DNA of 64,000 nt from Plumapathes pennacea (GCA_964036295.1 OZ038472.1:9978068-10042067), one strand, 5' to 3'; positions 24,701-37,700 are shown, numbered from the stretch's first letter. Translations and numbers: made by a program. The notes: generated from the letters alone by a model not told the origin.

Positions 24701-26351
24701 CAGTCTAGTTTTATTTAACGTCGGTAGTTCCGTCAGCTCTGAAGGCTGTTATCAATGGAAGCTGACAATGCACCCTCCCCTCCCCACACCTTTTTCTGTC
24801 TGAGCTCTGTATTGAAGGTATTTAAAGCTCAAGCTACACAGAAGAGAAAGGAGTCAAAACAAATGTTGAGGTCACCGAGGATCGAACAGTGAAGCTCCTG
24901 CTCAGAAGGTCGCTTACTACGGACTGAACCAAGCCTGCTTCTCTCTTTTTCTTCTCCAATCTTCTCAGTTCATAAAGTACTGTAGATCAATTTTAATGAA
25001 AAATATTTTCAATGTTTACAGGCTTCCCTTGATGAAGCCACTGATCCCTGGGGCATGAAAGTGGAGCGAGTTGAAGTGTGAGTACCATATTTGATATCAA
25101 CCCTTAAGTGTCCACTTTCAATCTTATTTTTGCTACAAAGAAATTCATCATAATATTATACCAGAGATTTTATACCCAGACAAATTTTCATGTGGAGGAC
25201 TCAGGGCCCCACTTGGTCAAGGGGGAGTGAGCGACAATGTGTGGATGCAGGGGCTAGCAGGCCTTATATTATATCTGCCAATATTTTTCGATTCCAAGGC
25301 CTGTCAGGTTTTAACAGAATTGCCTGAAAGGTTGCAAGCTTCTGGGAGGATCCGGGAGCATGTTTCCCCAGAAAATTTTAAAATCTAGTCTCCCTGAAGT
25401 GGCATTTGCTTCATTCTTGCAGTAGTTTTGAGCCAGAATTAAGCGGTTTTAATTAACTATTTGAGGAGCATTAGAACATGAGAACTTAGTTTGTAGGCGT
25501 GAGGTTGAAGTTGTCATCCTGCAGGCTTGCATATATATATGTGTGTGTGTGTGATATCTCAGGAAACCTTGTGTTCACTTTGTCTGTCTCTACACTGCAG
25601 GAAGGATGTGCGCCTTCCACAACAGCTGCAGAGAGCCATGGCTGCTGAAGCTGAGGCAGCTCGTGAGGCCAGGGCAAAGGTAAAATGTCTTCAACTCAGA
25701 GAAACATCACTCAATGCATGATTATTGATAAACTGGACTAGCATAATATATGGGGAAGCTTCTTTAGTGTTTTGTTAACAAATATGAGTTTAATTACTTA
25801 TTTTTTACCTGCAATGTGTTCATACAAATATATAGACATTGGCAAACTTACCAAACAAATTGCAAACACTTGGTTGCATTGGCTCCATGTCCAAGAGAAT
25901 TCAAGACCACATGTTCTTTCTAGTCAGAATGATTTCTGATGATTTTAGATTGCTTGTCAATGGAAATGCCAAATGATTTATCTTGTTCTTTTCTTCTTCT
26001 TTTTTTTAACCACACTTAGAGATACCACCTTGAATTTTTATGAGGAGGGGGTCTGAAAAAGAGTGTTACATGTGAGCACATGCATGCACAGAGCAGCAAT
26101 ACTTTATTGGATCCTTCAAAACTAATATTGTATACCTTTTGCACAATTCTTTGCAGGTGATTGCAGCTGAGGGTGAGATGAACGCCTCACGATCCCTGAA
26201 GGAGGCAGCAGACATCATCTCTGAAACTCCACAAGCGCTGCAGCTGCGCTACCTACAGACACTCACCACAATCTCTGCTGAGAAAAACTCCACCATCCTC
26301 TTCCCCCTTCCTATGGACTTTCTGTCTAGGTTTCTGCCAGAAAGCAAATGA
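18780..26351 (+). CDS. STOM: Stomatin-like SPFH membrane protein, tandem copy 2 (complete)
   Basis: Eight exons: 18780-18825, 21423-21532, 22341-22413, 22948-23030, 23202-23405, 25022-25077, 25601-25679, 26157-26351. They total 846 bases, 281 residues plus TGA, close to human stomatin. The start is the ATG at 18780 ([17 protein letters not shown]). A short cytosolic N-terminus precedes the membrane hairpin (about residues 28-50, with the proline of FPIS and a Cys before the basic [12 protein letters not shown]). The SPFH domain follows (about 50-210), then the coiled-coil [17 protein letters not shown] and the C-terminal [19 protein letters not shown] / FPLPMDF signature. Role by family: a cholesterol-binding scaffold at the plasma membrane that regulates channels and transporters. 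Every junction is GT-AG and in phase with copy 1. Exon parts near-identical to copy 1, beside unalignable introns, suggest gene conversion. Confidence 0.96.
18826..21422. other. First intron of stomatin copy 2
   Basis: A 2.6-kb intron with no second gene seen. It holds a GGTCTGAAATAGGGT array (19790-19890), a dispersed repeat rich in CTTTTNATACC phrases with CCCCCTCCCCTGGGGG (about 20260-20500), and otherwise AT-rich unique-looking DNA. Confidence 0.5.
21590..21835. repeat. Repeat built from AACCCAAGTTGA / TCAACTTGG motifs
   Basis: In the second intron of stomatin copy 2. Variants of CAACCCAAGTTGAACC and GACTTGGCTTGGGC recur in both orientations, suggesting a small inverted-repeat element. 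The boundaries are not sharp. Confidence 0.4.
23037..23140. repeat. 34-bp minisatellite in stomatin copy 2
   Basis: Two to three units of CTACCCCTACCCCCTAAAAT with GTGTGCTCCAACC, starting directly after the donor at 23031. This is the counterpart of the longer array at 7103-7277. Confidence 0.85.
23437..23960. repeat. Family A MITE followed by dispersed repeat B
   Basis: At 23437-23600 is a degenerate family A MITE (CTTCACTCGCAAGCTCAAAA ...). At 23630-23960 is repeat B, marked by TTGGTTCATGTTATCACGTG, GAACGATTTTGGCTTGCGTT and TTTCTGTGGCGACACAAAAT. Further copies of B lie at 50720-51010 and 61690-61910. Both sit in the long intron 23406-25021. Confidence 0.7.
24460..24625. repeat. Family A MITE, truncated
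   Basis: Recognised from TTAATCAGGTTTAATTTGAG, GCAAGGTGTCAAAAGCCAAG and TTTTTCTGGTGAGAAACT, which match the interior of the copy at 2602-2809. The ends are eroded. Confidence 0.6.
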
Positions 26352-28289
26352 CTATATGGCCGTAAAGATGGAAAAAAAGATGAGCCACGTGACCCCTCTC
26401 CACTGATTGAAGTCAGTGTATTGTAAATGAAGAAAATGTATGTTATCTTCAGTCTTAAAGGGCTTAAGGGTGGCATACAGATTTTGTCAAACAAAGCAAT
26501 GTTGCAAGTGTAGTAAATAATTTATGAGCACTGTGTTGTCGTGAATGGTTTAGTAGTTCACAGCATCTATAATTTTGCAAATGCTGGGAAAGAAACTTTT
26601 TAGTGGAACTTCTTTATATCAGTGATTATAGAATCAGTTGCCATGGCAATGAAAATGTTTAACCTATGTTGTACTTTAAGCTGTAATTGCTAAATTAATC
26701 TTTCTTTTTACCTAATACTTGGTGAACTTGGTTTTTATTACATAACCACTTTTATTTTTGACAAATAGGGCCACCGTAGTCCCTTTTTTTACAGTTTGTG
26801 ATTTGGCAATGAGGTAAAAATTGGTAATAACATATTAAAGTGTTTACCATTAGTTCTGAAGTTATTAGCCACGGTTCAATAAAAGAATGGGTGTGATCAC
26901 TTTTAGCATTACTCTGACAACTGGTTCTAACATCTTCAAAACAATTTGTTATATAAAAAGTTTCATAACAGTTTCCCATCAGCATCTAGCCAAATGCTCT
27001 CAAGATAGCAACTCATATGAACTTGTGTGGGACTCTGTTACATGTTATATGGAAACCTGCCATAGCTAGTTCCACTCTTGTTTTAGGTGTTACAACTTTA
27101 CGTTGTTGAGTATATAATTTAATTATGTATTGGACTATACTGTGTATATAATAATTTATTAATAATTTTATTATTGATTATTCTCTCGTTCATGTATGTG
27201 GGCATTATGTATGACTTCATAATGATTATATTTATCGTGAAGGTTATTTGACTGTAGTGTATTCTTTCATGTGAGTGAAATAATTTTGCTGTTTCTTGTA
27301 AAGTTATTTGCTCTGGTGTTGAGGAGTTGGTTTGAGCATATTATTGCTTCAACATTAATGGTTGCCCACTATGCCCAGGGCAACCAAAAAGTTTGATTGG
27401 GCAGGTAAATTCAGTGCTGGTCTACCAGAAATATTATGAAACATCCAATATTATCGCTTGAAGTCAATCTACAAGTACAGCTTGAAGGGCAACCCCCCTG
27501 AAACCTTAATGTTAAGCACTGTTATTATAGCATGAAAGCTAGTCAGCATTAGTACAGAGATTTAGCACATTTGTCTTAAGGCAAAGGTGAAATAAAATTC
27601 ATGTGTAAAGTGTCTCGTCCCTGATATTTGCAGTTATAATGAGGGAAGGATCAGGATGGGGTGGGGCTCCCCCAGGGATCAGGGGTACAGTTAAACTGGG
27701 ACACATACATGTATATTTAAACTTCAGCATGTTGTTCATGTTTGTTTGAAATATCTTGGATTAAATAACACTTTATTCTCTAATGGGAAGAATTAGTTCT
27801 CCTTGATTTTTTTGTTTGGCTAAACAGTACATAGTTTGAATAAGAAATTTCTAAAAGAATGCCTGAAAGAAAGAGAAGAGCTGAACACATTTGACCAACA
27901 GAGTATTTCTATGCTAAGAGAGATGATTAAAGAAAAATCAAATTAGTAAACACCTATGGACATTACTTGTCCCCAGCCCTCCTCACTCTGGCTTGATATT
28001 GATGCCGTACTATTGTGTTTGCCCCCAGTCCCACCTCCTTCCTGGTATTAATGGGCGTTATTTTTCTGCCCCTCAGGTTTTGATGGACACCTTCATTGCC
28101 CTCCCCCTCCTCAAGTTTAATATTGACCCATCCCCTTCCTAATATCGATGGGCACTATCGAACCTTGGTTTGGACTTTTGGGCAGCACGTCTGTAAAAGG
28201 GTATGAAAGTCAGAAATTAGTGGTAGGGGTGGGAGAGAAACCTCGGTAGCATTTAGGCTTGAAAATCGACACAAGTGACTCAAGAGAGA

Positions 28290-28316
28290 CCCCCCCCCCC
28301 CCCCCCCCCCCCCCCT
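28290..28316. repeat. Poly-C tract
   Basis: An uninterrupted C run about 450 bases upstream of the STKLD1 start. Proline- or glycine-rich frames across it are artefacts. Confidence 0.9.
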
Positions 28317-28579
28317 CCAGTTATATTTTGAATACATTCAGAATCTTGCAATTTATCCAGATCTTTACTTTTCCTTATGCATTTCGTTATGATTTTCTGT
28401 TGCGCAACAACGGTCACAAGAGCCTGGACCGCCTTTGGAGAAACCAAAAAGTTCAGACCCAAGTTCACGCGCACGTGTTCCACGCACACCCGCCGAACCC
28501 ACCCCCTCTCTCCGTGTGCATACCTTGAGCAGAGCGCAGGAGGCAGGGGATTCAAACTCCAATAAAGAAAATCACACAC

Positions 28580-28612
28580 ACAACAACAACAACAACAACA
28601 ACAAAAACAACA
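28580..28612. repeat. (AAC)n microsatellite
   Basis: About ten CAA/AAC repeats 150 bases upstream of the STKLD1 ATG. Confidence 0.9.
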
Positions 28613-28765
28613 ATCGGTAAACACTCTGAATCAAATGACCAACAAACGACAAACTTATGAAACGGCGCCACTCTTTGACAGCCGCGAGAGATCTCGGCCC
28701 CACTAGGCTTTTAATTAATAACAAATATTCATTAACTTTCAACTTGACTGAATAACTTCTGCAAC

Positions 28766-31700
28766 ATGGAGAACTACAAGGTGGGTAATCGGCGCTCTTA
28801 AGTAACAAGGAACTGTTGTGGTCGTAATTTCCTCTCTTCTCCTGCTTAGCTCCACCAGAGACTCGGCAAAGGCGCCCAAGGAGCGGTGTTTCTCGTGGAA
28901 GATAAACACGACAAGAACAAATACGTACTGAAGAAGGTAGACGACATCGTTGTTAAGTTGTTAAGGAGGTATTTTATGTGATGTATTTCTAAAACACTGC
29001 AGCAGCAATGTCGCAGATGTTTCTGTACATTTACATCAGTGATAACTTGACGCGGTCAAGTGAAGTGTAATGATCAAGTCTTCTGGATCAATGCGTGTGT
29101 GTTGTCATGACCCGCCCCAGAAATTTAGTACTTCACCGGTCCGGTTTTTGTAATCCTAGTTCCCTACACAGATTTATTATGATGCGGAGGAGTTTGGTCA
29201 GTGATTACAACGCGTTATAATGTTGTTGACTCTCCCTTTGGTAATATATTAGCTAATAAAACGCGCGCCTTTTACAAGTTCACGTCGCGAAGTGAAGTTA
29301 AAAGTAAACAAACAGTTCTATCCACAAGATTAATTTATCAGTTTTGATGCACGCTAGAAAACTGCAGCGAATTCGTCAATTTGCCATGTCAAAGTTCAAG
29401 GAAAAAGACTTCCAATGAAGTTGCTCAGCAAGGACTCTCAAGCGGGTTTGTCGCGGGTTCTCCACAAAATGCACTTCTGAAAAATAAAATATCGATTGGT
29501 GTTTATAGTGGCAGGGGCTTTTACCTCTCAAAAATGATCGACTTAAATTTTGTCTTTCATTTTCTCGCTGTAATTTGTACAGTTTGGAGAGCTTGGCTTT
29601 TGATACCTTGATCAAGCTGCAGATTAACCTGTCAATTCTCCCAACGTCATCTTTTTACTTGAATGGTTGCGACAATCTGCATCATGCTCTTGAGGATAGG
29701 GTTGACTTCCACAGTCCCTGTATTAGCAGCTCCTTCATTCTCTTTCCAAGCAATATTTGTTGTGTGTGTGTGTGTGTGGGTGGGGGGAATACTGGATATG
29801 GAAGGGTTTTCATGGCTCTCCTTTGCTGGTTTTTAAAAATTTGCTGAAGGATCTTGTGATGTCCATGCAGATGCCTAACACAAAAGCAAACAGAATACCT
29901 GTTGTGAACTAATTCATTGTTTGCTTGCAGGTTGAATGTAATGATGAAAGTGAAGCCAACAAAGCATTTAAAGAGGTATTGTATTTATTAGCAACTTGCC
30001 TCTGAGGCCTAAACTACTCAGTGGGAGAAAAAATGCATGGGTGCAGGAGAGCAATGGCTAGCCTGCATAGTAATGATGCAAAAAAAAAGGGAGGGTGGGA
30101 GAAGGCAGGAGGGAGCTGGGGGTGGGGAAAGCAGGAGGTCCTACGCAGGCTAAGCAATGGCAAGTCTGGATGCAGGAGTTGCCAGACATTCGCTAAGCAG
30201 CCATACTCACGGAATAATTAACATTGTACTGTACTGTGGACATTTATGTTTTAAAACAAATGACAGACTTGTTTTAGCGGCAGTGTGCAGTGTATACTGT
30301 AAATTATGTTTCTTTGTTTTTGCAGGCCATGGCTTTGCAGGAACTCAGACACCCATTTGTTTGTGGTTATAAGGAATTCTTTGTCACTTGGGATAAGGAG
30401 GTAATGTAGTGCTTCTCATTTCTTGGGATGGACTTTAATGTGGCTCAAAGGAGTTGAAGGGAATAGGACCCCACCTGCAATAATATGATAACACAATCTA
30501 TTAAACTTGGCATCTGAAGGTACATGTATCCATAATAATTGGCTCTTTGTTAACCAAGGAGGCCGGGTTCAATATGAGTGATGTACCTACATTATGTGTA
30601 ACTGCAGCTGGGGATTAACACTCAGAAGCATTGAGATATAGTGAATCAAATCTTGTGAGGCTTTTTGATGAAAGTAGTTGATGTAACAATAATATTGCAA
30701 TGAAAGTGTTACCAGATTAAATTCAAGGCTCAAAATAATAGTAATGGTAACAGTATTTATAGAATAGATATACATATTTTTAGTTTGTTATGGTAAGATT
30801 CCATAAATAAACCTCCCATACCTCTCATTCGTAAATATGCCCTCTTAAAATTTAGCCCCCACCCACAACATCATTTTACTCCCTCCGATAATTAGCTCCC
30901 ATGTTCTCACCAATCCTATACCTCCAAATATAAGCCCATGGGCTTAATATATAAGATTTGCACCCAAATACCAATGGCACATACTGTACCTTGTATCCCC
31001 CTGTCTTGAAAATAAGCCTAAGAATAGTCCCTTAGAACAAATATAAGCACAGGGCTTTAATATTAACAGAATTTAATGGTATTACATCTCAGCCCAAGCT
31101 CAGTTTTTTATTTTCTTTCAACTTTTCAAATTCCATTTATATCTATATCTCATTTCAACAGGAGGCAGCAATGTTTGTTTGCATTGTTATGGAGTACTAC
31201 AAACTAGGTGTGTCATTAGTGATAATGTGGCTGTTTCATGTTGTATCAATATATATTATTTCTTTTTATTATATAGACACGAGTGTTTTACTGGAAAATA
31301 TACCATGTGTAAAATCCATATGAAACTACATCCGGGACCCAAGTGGTGTATTTTCCATATCCTCACTAGTGAGGATATCGTTGGCATCATTTCCCACTTT
31401 TGCACGGTTGTTTGTGCAATTTCTCGTAAAACACTTGTGTCTAATATAATAAGAAGAAAATTACACGGCAGCTTGAAGATTCACTCGCGAAGCAGTCGTT
31501 CGTAAAATATTGTTTTTACCACTCGAAAATAAAACTCATATCTTCACGCCACCGTGTTATATCCTCTATATATTAAGAAAATATGTTCTTGTGCCATCTA
31601 TGGACTCTTTTATAGCCATTTGGGAACAATATACCAGAACACTCTACTTCTCACCTCAGATGCTGTTCTTTTATGGGTGTCATTCTTTTCTTGTGCATGA

Positions 31701-34700
31701 CACAATACCAGAAATCCTTGAATAAATGCCCCCTTGAATAAGCTGTGCCACTCCTCTCAGACAAAATTTGAAACAAGCGCCCCCTCCCGTCTCCCTTTGT
31801 TTTGTTGTTTTTGGACAAATGGTTAATTAACAAGGCGCCCCCCTTAAATAAGCACCCCTCCTTATCCTAAATTTGAAAGTAGATCTACAGTAACTTGGAA
31901 TGTTGAAAAGCAATTATTTTGATTAATCACTCTTCTGCATCTGAGGCTCATCTCATGTGAGCGCACCTCAATTTCCTGCATCACCTCCACCCTAGCCAGT
32001 GCGTGCAGACGTCCTGTATCTCACCGTATCACGCAGGCTACTCCACACCCCAGTCTCCCACAAACTCACTTTGATCTTCGTCTGTAAAGAGCTACTTAGA
32101 ACTTGTCCTTTTCTATTATCATGCTTTTTCTGCAGGAGATCTGAGCAAAGCACTAAAGCAGAAGAGAGTAAACAAGCAATCTGTAGATGAAATTGTATGT
32201 AACTATTTATTGCTTCCCCTGAGAGTTCGAGATATTATTGAATAGTTAATTTTAAAATGTAATTTCCTTCTGATCCTGAACTGTGCCAGTCCTTAACATT
32301 TGATGTTTTCACCAATTATTAAAACAGATTGTGAAGAAGTGGTTTGGTCAGATGATAGAAGCTCTAAAGTTTGTACACAATAAACAAGTGATTCACAGGT
32401 GAGGGTAAACTTCTTGTGTTTTTGTTACAACTGGTTTTTATTTGACTGTTGGTGTGATTTTTTGATTGGTTAAAAACCATCGTCATTCTATCCTTCGTTA
32501 AAACTGTGCATACAATATACACAACAAGACGACTTTTGGCGAGGAAATTATGCAAAGAAAATTATCCGAGTTTTTTATTTTATTTTAATAACATGCGATT
32601 TTTTTGTTGAAAGTGTAATTCACGCTTTAAATCACGCTTTGTCACGCTTTTAATCATGCTTTGTAAAGTATGAAAAAAGCGTGATAAAGCGTGAAAAAAA
32701 AGCGCGAATCGCGCTAGTTAAATCACCCTTAAAAAATTAATAAGCGTAAATCACGCTGTAAATCACGCTTTGTCACTTTTTTGAGAAGTGTGATAGAAGC
32801 GTGAAAAAAGACGTGAATCACGCTATTTAAAATTTTAATCACGCTTTTTTTTTTGCTCTTTAAATCATGCTTTATCACACTTCTGAGAAGTATGATAGAA
32901 GCACGAAAAAGAATATAAAAAGAAGCGTGGTCGAATCACACTTTAAGAACACTTCATGAGACATACAAAAATGTGAAAAAGGTGGCAGAATTAGCCAGTT
33001 GCGGTTAGTTGAGAGCGCAAAACAAATCACTCGGTGACTGAAAAGCACCAACAGACTGAACATGACATTAACTGGGACTCTGCTGAATGCGTCAGCCACA
33101 CTAGGAAGCTGGTACACAGACTTAGAACGGAAACCTCTCAACAGATGCCAACAATTACCTGCACCTTACAAACGACTGATAGATGACATCAAACGAAACC
33201 GATCGAACAATAGGCAAATCGACAGGACAACAAAATCAACCGACCAATAACGAAACAAAACCGAGTCAACTCGACCAACCATAAAACGACAAAACGGACC
33301 AATCACATCAACGACCAGAGACAAAAATACCGCCATCTGACGAAACATATCACTTGACTCTGAAGATGACTTCTACTCAGGGAGTCGAAACGTTAGTCTC
33401 CAACAACAGTCCTCCTGAAGAGTTCATACTCCTGGGTTCAAACCATTTTTCACAGAGAAAACTGTGTTCGGATATTATCAATAACTAGCGACAGTTTGCC
33501 AGGCGGGGGTTATCGAATGAATCACTAGTATTATACAAACATGGAATACAAAAATTTCTAAATACACATTAAAGGTGTACAATAAAACAAAGAACTTACT
33601 TACTTATTTAGTTATTATAACAATGTATTGATATAAGTTGATGAATGAGGGATTCTCTAGTAGCGGGGTTGATCGAGAGAGTCCCTCTGCATCTCATTAT
33701 TGACAGTTGGTCCTGTGGGAAATTGCTCTGTATTTATAATTGTTTAAGTGTAATACCAGCTCTTAAGGCCCCGTCCACACTAATCCGGATGAATTTGAAA
33801 ACAGAGTTTTCATACGAAAAACGCATCGAAAGTTTTCCGTCCACACTATCGTTTTCGAATCGTTTTCGCTGTCCACACTAATACGCTGGACTGACCAAAA
33901 ACGCTAAATGCCCGAATTGAGCATGCACACAGAGATCACTGACATCATAAAGTCATGCATGCGTTTTCGAAAATATCCGTTTTCGGTCACCGAAAACGCG
34001 TCTTAGTGTGGACGGGAGGCCAAAACGGATAAATAAATATCCGTTTTCAAATTTATCCGGATTAGTGTGGACGGGGCCTAAGAGAACCAGGTTGACTGCG
34101 TCGGCGTGGCGGAAGACAAACTGGTGTATCAACTGTGTGTTGACGAGGGTAATGGAACGCCGTGAAAGAGACAATAGCTGACATTTCGAGCGCTAGCCCT
34201 TCGTCAGAGCGAATTTATAATTGTTGCTGCACGTCGCCATTTGCTTATGGCCACCTGCGATGTGCAGTACCATTCCATTGGATTTGTGCGCCTTGAAATT
34301 GCCCTCTGTCAACTGTCTTGATGATTTCAAGGAGGCCATCTTATTATTGACAGTTGGTCATGTGGAAATTGCTCTGTACGCTGTTAGGTACAGTATTTGG
34401 CCAGTTCTTATCTTCAGCCCTTGAGGAAGTTGCATTCTCTGGAGTAGAGACCAGTTTTGTTACTGTACGTAACCATTTGCCTATGGCCACCTGCGATGTG
34501 CAGTGCCATTGGATTTTCCCGCCTTGTAATTGGATCCTCTGTCTGTCTTGATAGTTTTGAGGAGGCCATGTCGGCCGAACATTAACTTTAGACATATGAT
34601 ATTCTTGCTCGTGATAGGTGCTCTAAGAATCTCTACAAGTGTGGAGTCACCTGAGGGTAGTGGGCCAAGGAGGTCGCTTGCCAGACCTGTTTGCACTTTA

Positions 34701-37700
34701 TTGTCCAATCATTACCCACTGTTTATGCACTCCTTTATTTCGACCAGTTCCTTGTTTTCGCCAGAGACTTTTTCAACTCCTTGGATGATCATTAACCCTA
34801 TAATGGTTGCAGCTACAGACACGAATCTCGCGTACTGTACCATAGTCCCGTACCTGTTCTGTTCTGGGTTTATGGTTCCAGGTTTCTCCTTTAGGAGGCG
34901 TGAGAGTGGGTCAGCAAGTCTTTTTGGTCCTGAAATCTGTACTTGACCCAAAATGTGTACACTTCAAATCTAAATACCCATTTCTCAATGCAGGTGCAAC
35001 GTTTGGTGCGTAAATGAACTCCAGTCATGCCAGGGTTGTAACGCACCCCCCAACTCATCAATTCCCATGCCCATACCAATGTGAGACTCTCCTTTTTGGT
35101 CTGCGAGTATCATTTCTCTGCTTTATTCAGAGTTACGACTTACACAGCTGATGATTCCTGGTCCGTTGCTTTATCCTTGAACAGTGGAACGTCCTGTAAG
35201 CGACCAGGCTTTGTTCGGCTTTAAGTGGTCACTTTTGGGAGATGGTCGCTTACGGGAATTTCACACCATGGGAGGCCTTTGTTAGATCCAGCTTTAAGCC
35301 ACAACCAGTGTCAAATAATGCAGTTTTAATGAGTGAATAACACCTTGAGTTTTAAGGAATCAACCTTGTGTCCTGTTTCACATTACATATGTTAGTGTTT
35401 TGTACGGTCCAGTTTTTGCAAGGACGTTAGTCCTTGCTCAGAAAATTGCTGTTTGGGAGCATAGAATGGTCGCTTACCGGAGGTAAAAAGCAATAGAAAA
35501 ACTCGACCGGTCAGCCTCAAAGTGGTCGCGGCCGCTAACGAGATGTGGTCTCTTACGAGAGGTTTCACTAATAGCAATTTGACTGAGCGACCATTTGATC
35601 ATTTTGTTCGCTTACGGAAGGTGGTCGCTCAGGGACGTTCTACTGTCCCATCTCTCAATGCAGGCGCAACGTTTGGTGCGTAAATGAGCTCTAGTCAGGC
35701 CTGTAAGGCATTGGTCACAAAGCTTTCCACATGCCCATACCAATGTGAGGCCCTCCTCGGTTTGCGAGTAGCATTTCTCTGCTTCAGTCAGAGTTATGGC
35801 TTGCGCATCTGATGATTCTTGGTGCGTTGCTTTGTTCTTGTATCGTAATTGCTCCAGCAAGTCCAGCAGGGCTGGCATCTGCGATTTAATGGTCAAAGGC
35901 AGGTCTTTCTGTTATTCAGCACTTGCACCACTTTGTCGTAGTTGGGCATTGGTTCTTGTTTGGAATCGTTAAGAATATCTCTGAGCTCTTCTGCTTTGTA
36001 TTTCTCTTTACCGGCCTCCAGGGACCGCGGAAACACGTTTTTCGGCCGTGCTTTTGAGCCAGCGGTTATTGCACAAAGCCGTGGATTCAAGTGAAGATTT
36101 TGCAGTGAATTGTAACGCTCGTAAAACCTCAAGACTTAGCCAAGAAACTCAAAACTAGGACTTGATACTCAACTCTAAGTTAGTTCAATGCATTTCTACA
36201 CCATAATTTGTGCACAAGAAAAACGAGGCTTGCACACGATGTGAATTGTGAGAAGTTAGATAACCATGGCGACGAACGTTGACAACGGAAGTGACGTCAA
36301 GAACGTATTTCCGCGGTTTTCGCTTCCAGGGTCTTTTGTTGTCAGTGTAGAGTTCGAACGACGCTGTGCAATTTTCTCAGCAACTCTCGCAACGGTTGAA
36401 AAAGTGTCGTTGCAGTTGCGGAGGTGGAGTGTTACACTCCAACGCGATCTCAGCAACTTGCAACGATTTATGTTGAGGAACGTTGGGGAGAAATTGTGAT
36501 TGGTGTGCTGTAAATCCTAGACGTCAACACGGCGGAATTTGAATCATTATAAAGAAGTGCATATGCGCTCTTGATAGCGCTAGGGCAAAAATTGCGAGAC
36601 AAGTTGCTGGAGGGGTGTTACACTGTGCAATGGCGTTGCAAGTTGCTGCAACGCGTTGCGAAAAGTAGAACTGAGTTCTACTTCGTGCAACGTTGCGCGC
36701 AACAAAAAGAATTGCGACACAAGCCATGTTACACTGTACAATTCTTTAGCAACTTGTCTCGCAACGCTGAGAAAATTGCAAGGTGTAACAGGGCCTTTTG
36801 GAATCAAATATTTTTATTCCCCAGGCACATTCCTCCGATGTATTTCAGTATGTCCTCGTCTCCACTTTAACTTATTTACCGTAATCGCTTTTAGAGATTG
36901 AACAACTAAAATACAACTCCCACTTTCGCACATCCAAATACGGATCTCGGGTCCAAATACAGTAAACGGTACCGATTGTATATGTAATAGGACTACATGC
37001 TGTCCAATTTGGAAATAATTGGATGAGAAAAATTCCGAGGGCTGTCAAATTTGGCAGTCAGAGGAATTTTCCGAATTCAATTAATTCCAAATTGGACAGC
37101 ATGTAGTCCTGTTACGTGTTAATTATACTGTACACGAGGAAATGAATAATTGCTGTTGTTTATATAGACATTTATTGTATTTTTCAAACTGTCCAAATAA
37201 TCCTTAATTGGACAGTTTGACAAATTAAGAAATAATACAGTGGTTGCTTGTATGGGGTTTCGAGTGTACTATATAATTACAATGATTATTCTACTGATCT
37301 GTTTGTCATTTTGTGTGTTTATGCAGAGACCTTAAGCCAAGCAATATCTTTCTGGCTGACAGTGGAAACATTTCAATAGGTAAATTGAAATCTGGTACTT
37401 GGCATATGTTATACTGGCAGAATTTGTTTCTAACAGAGACTTGTGGTCAACAGTAGAGTGATCCATTGGTCAACAAAGAGATCACAACGCAAAACTAAAG
37501 TCCCCGTCGGGGGGGGGGGGGGGGGGTACTCAGGTATATTAGTGATGGGGAGGTCAGATTTTTTTAAGCCAAAAAAGGACCAACGGCCCAGAACGTAGTT
37601 TGACATAAATTCAAGAATGCAAGGCACACTTTTTATCAACCCTAAAAAAAAGACCTGCCAAAGTATTTCAACTAAAAATGAACACCACAAAATTTCTAAC

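Larger units (their letters stand above)
26352..28765. other. Spacer between stomatin copy 2 and STKLD1
   Basis: No exon recognised. The first part should be the stomatin 3' UTR; ACTATATGGCCG directly after the stop is shared with copy 1. AT-rich DNA follows to about 27200. Around 27960-28160 is a degenerate tandem of GATGGGC/GACC and C-rich phrases. A run of over 20 C lies at 28290-28316 and an (AAC)n microsatellite at 28580-28612. The STKLD1 promoter must lie in the last few hundred bases; no core element is clear. Confidence 0.45.
33690..36010 (-). pseudogene. Ty3/Gypsy-type pol remnant (RNase H and integrase pieces)
   Basis: Read on the minus strand. At about 35650-35896 is an RNase H segment with EAEKCYSQTEEGLTLVWACG; a diverged partial duplicate lies at 34960-35175. 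At 34890-34950 is SGPKRLADPLSRLLKEKPGT, the typical end of Gypsy RNase H. At 34481-34708 is an integrase core piece with SDLLGPLPSGDST and FGRHGLLKTIKTDRGSN. Integrase C-terminal text (34344-34500) is duplicated at 34215-34340 and 33690-33740, and that second copy is split by a MITE. Stops, frameshifts and deletions (including the integrase zinc finger) break every part. No LTRs were identified. It lies in STKLD1 intron 7, antisense to the gene. Confidence 0.8.

Noticed and set aside
28155-28624. Gly- and Cys-rich frames on both strands
   Set aside because: They are translations of the poly-C run and the (AAC)n microsatellite.
35893-36132. 79-codon minus-strand frame upstream of the Gypsy pieces
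   Set aside because: It is mostly the left half of a family C MITE and is not retroelement protein.
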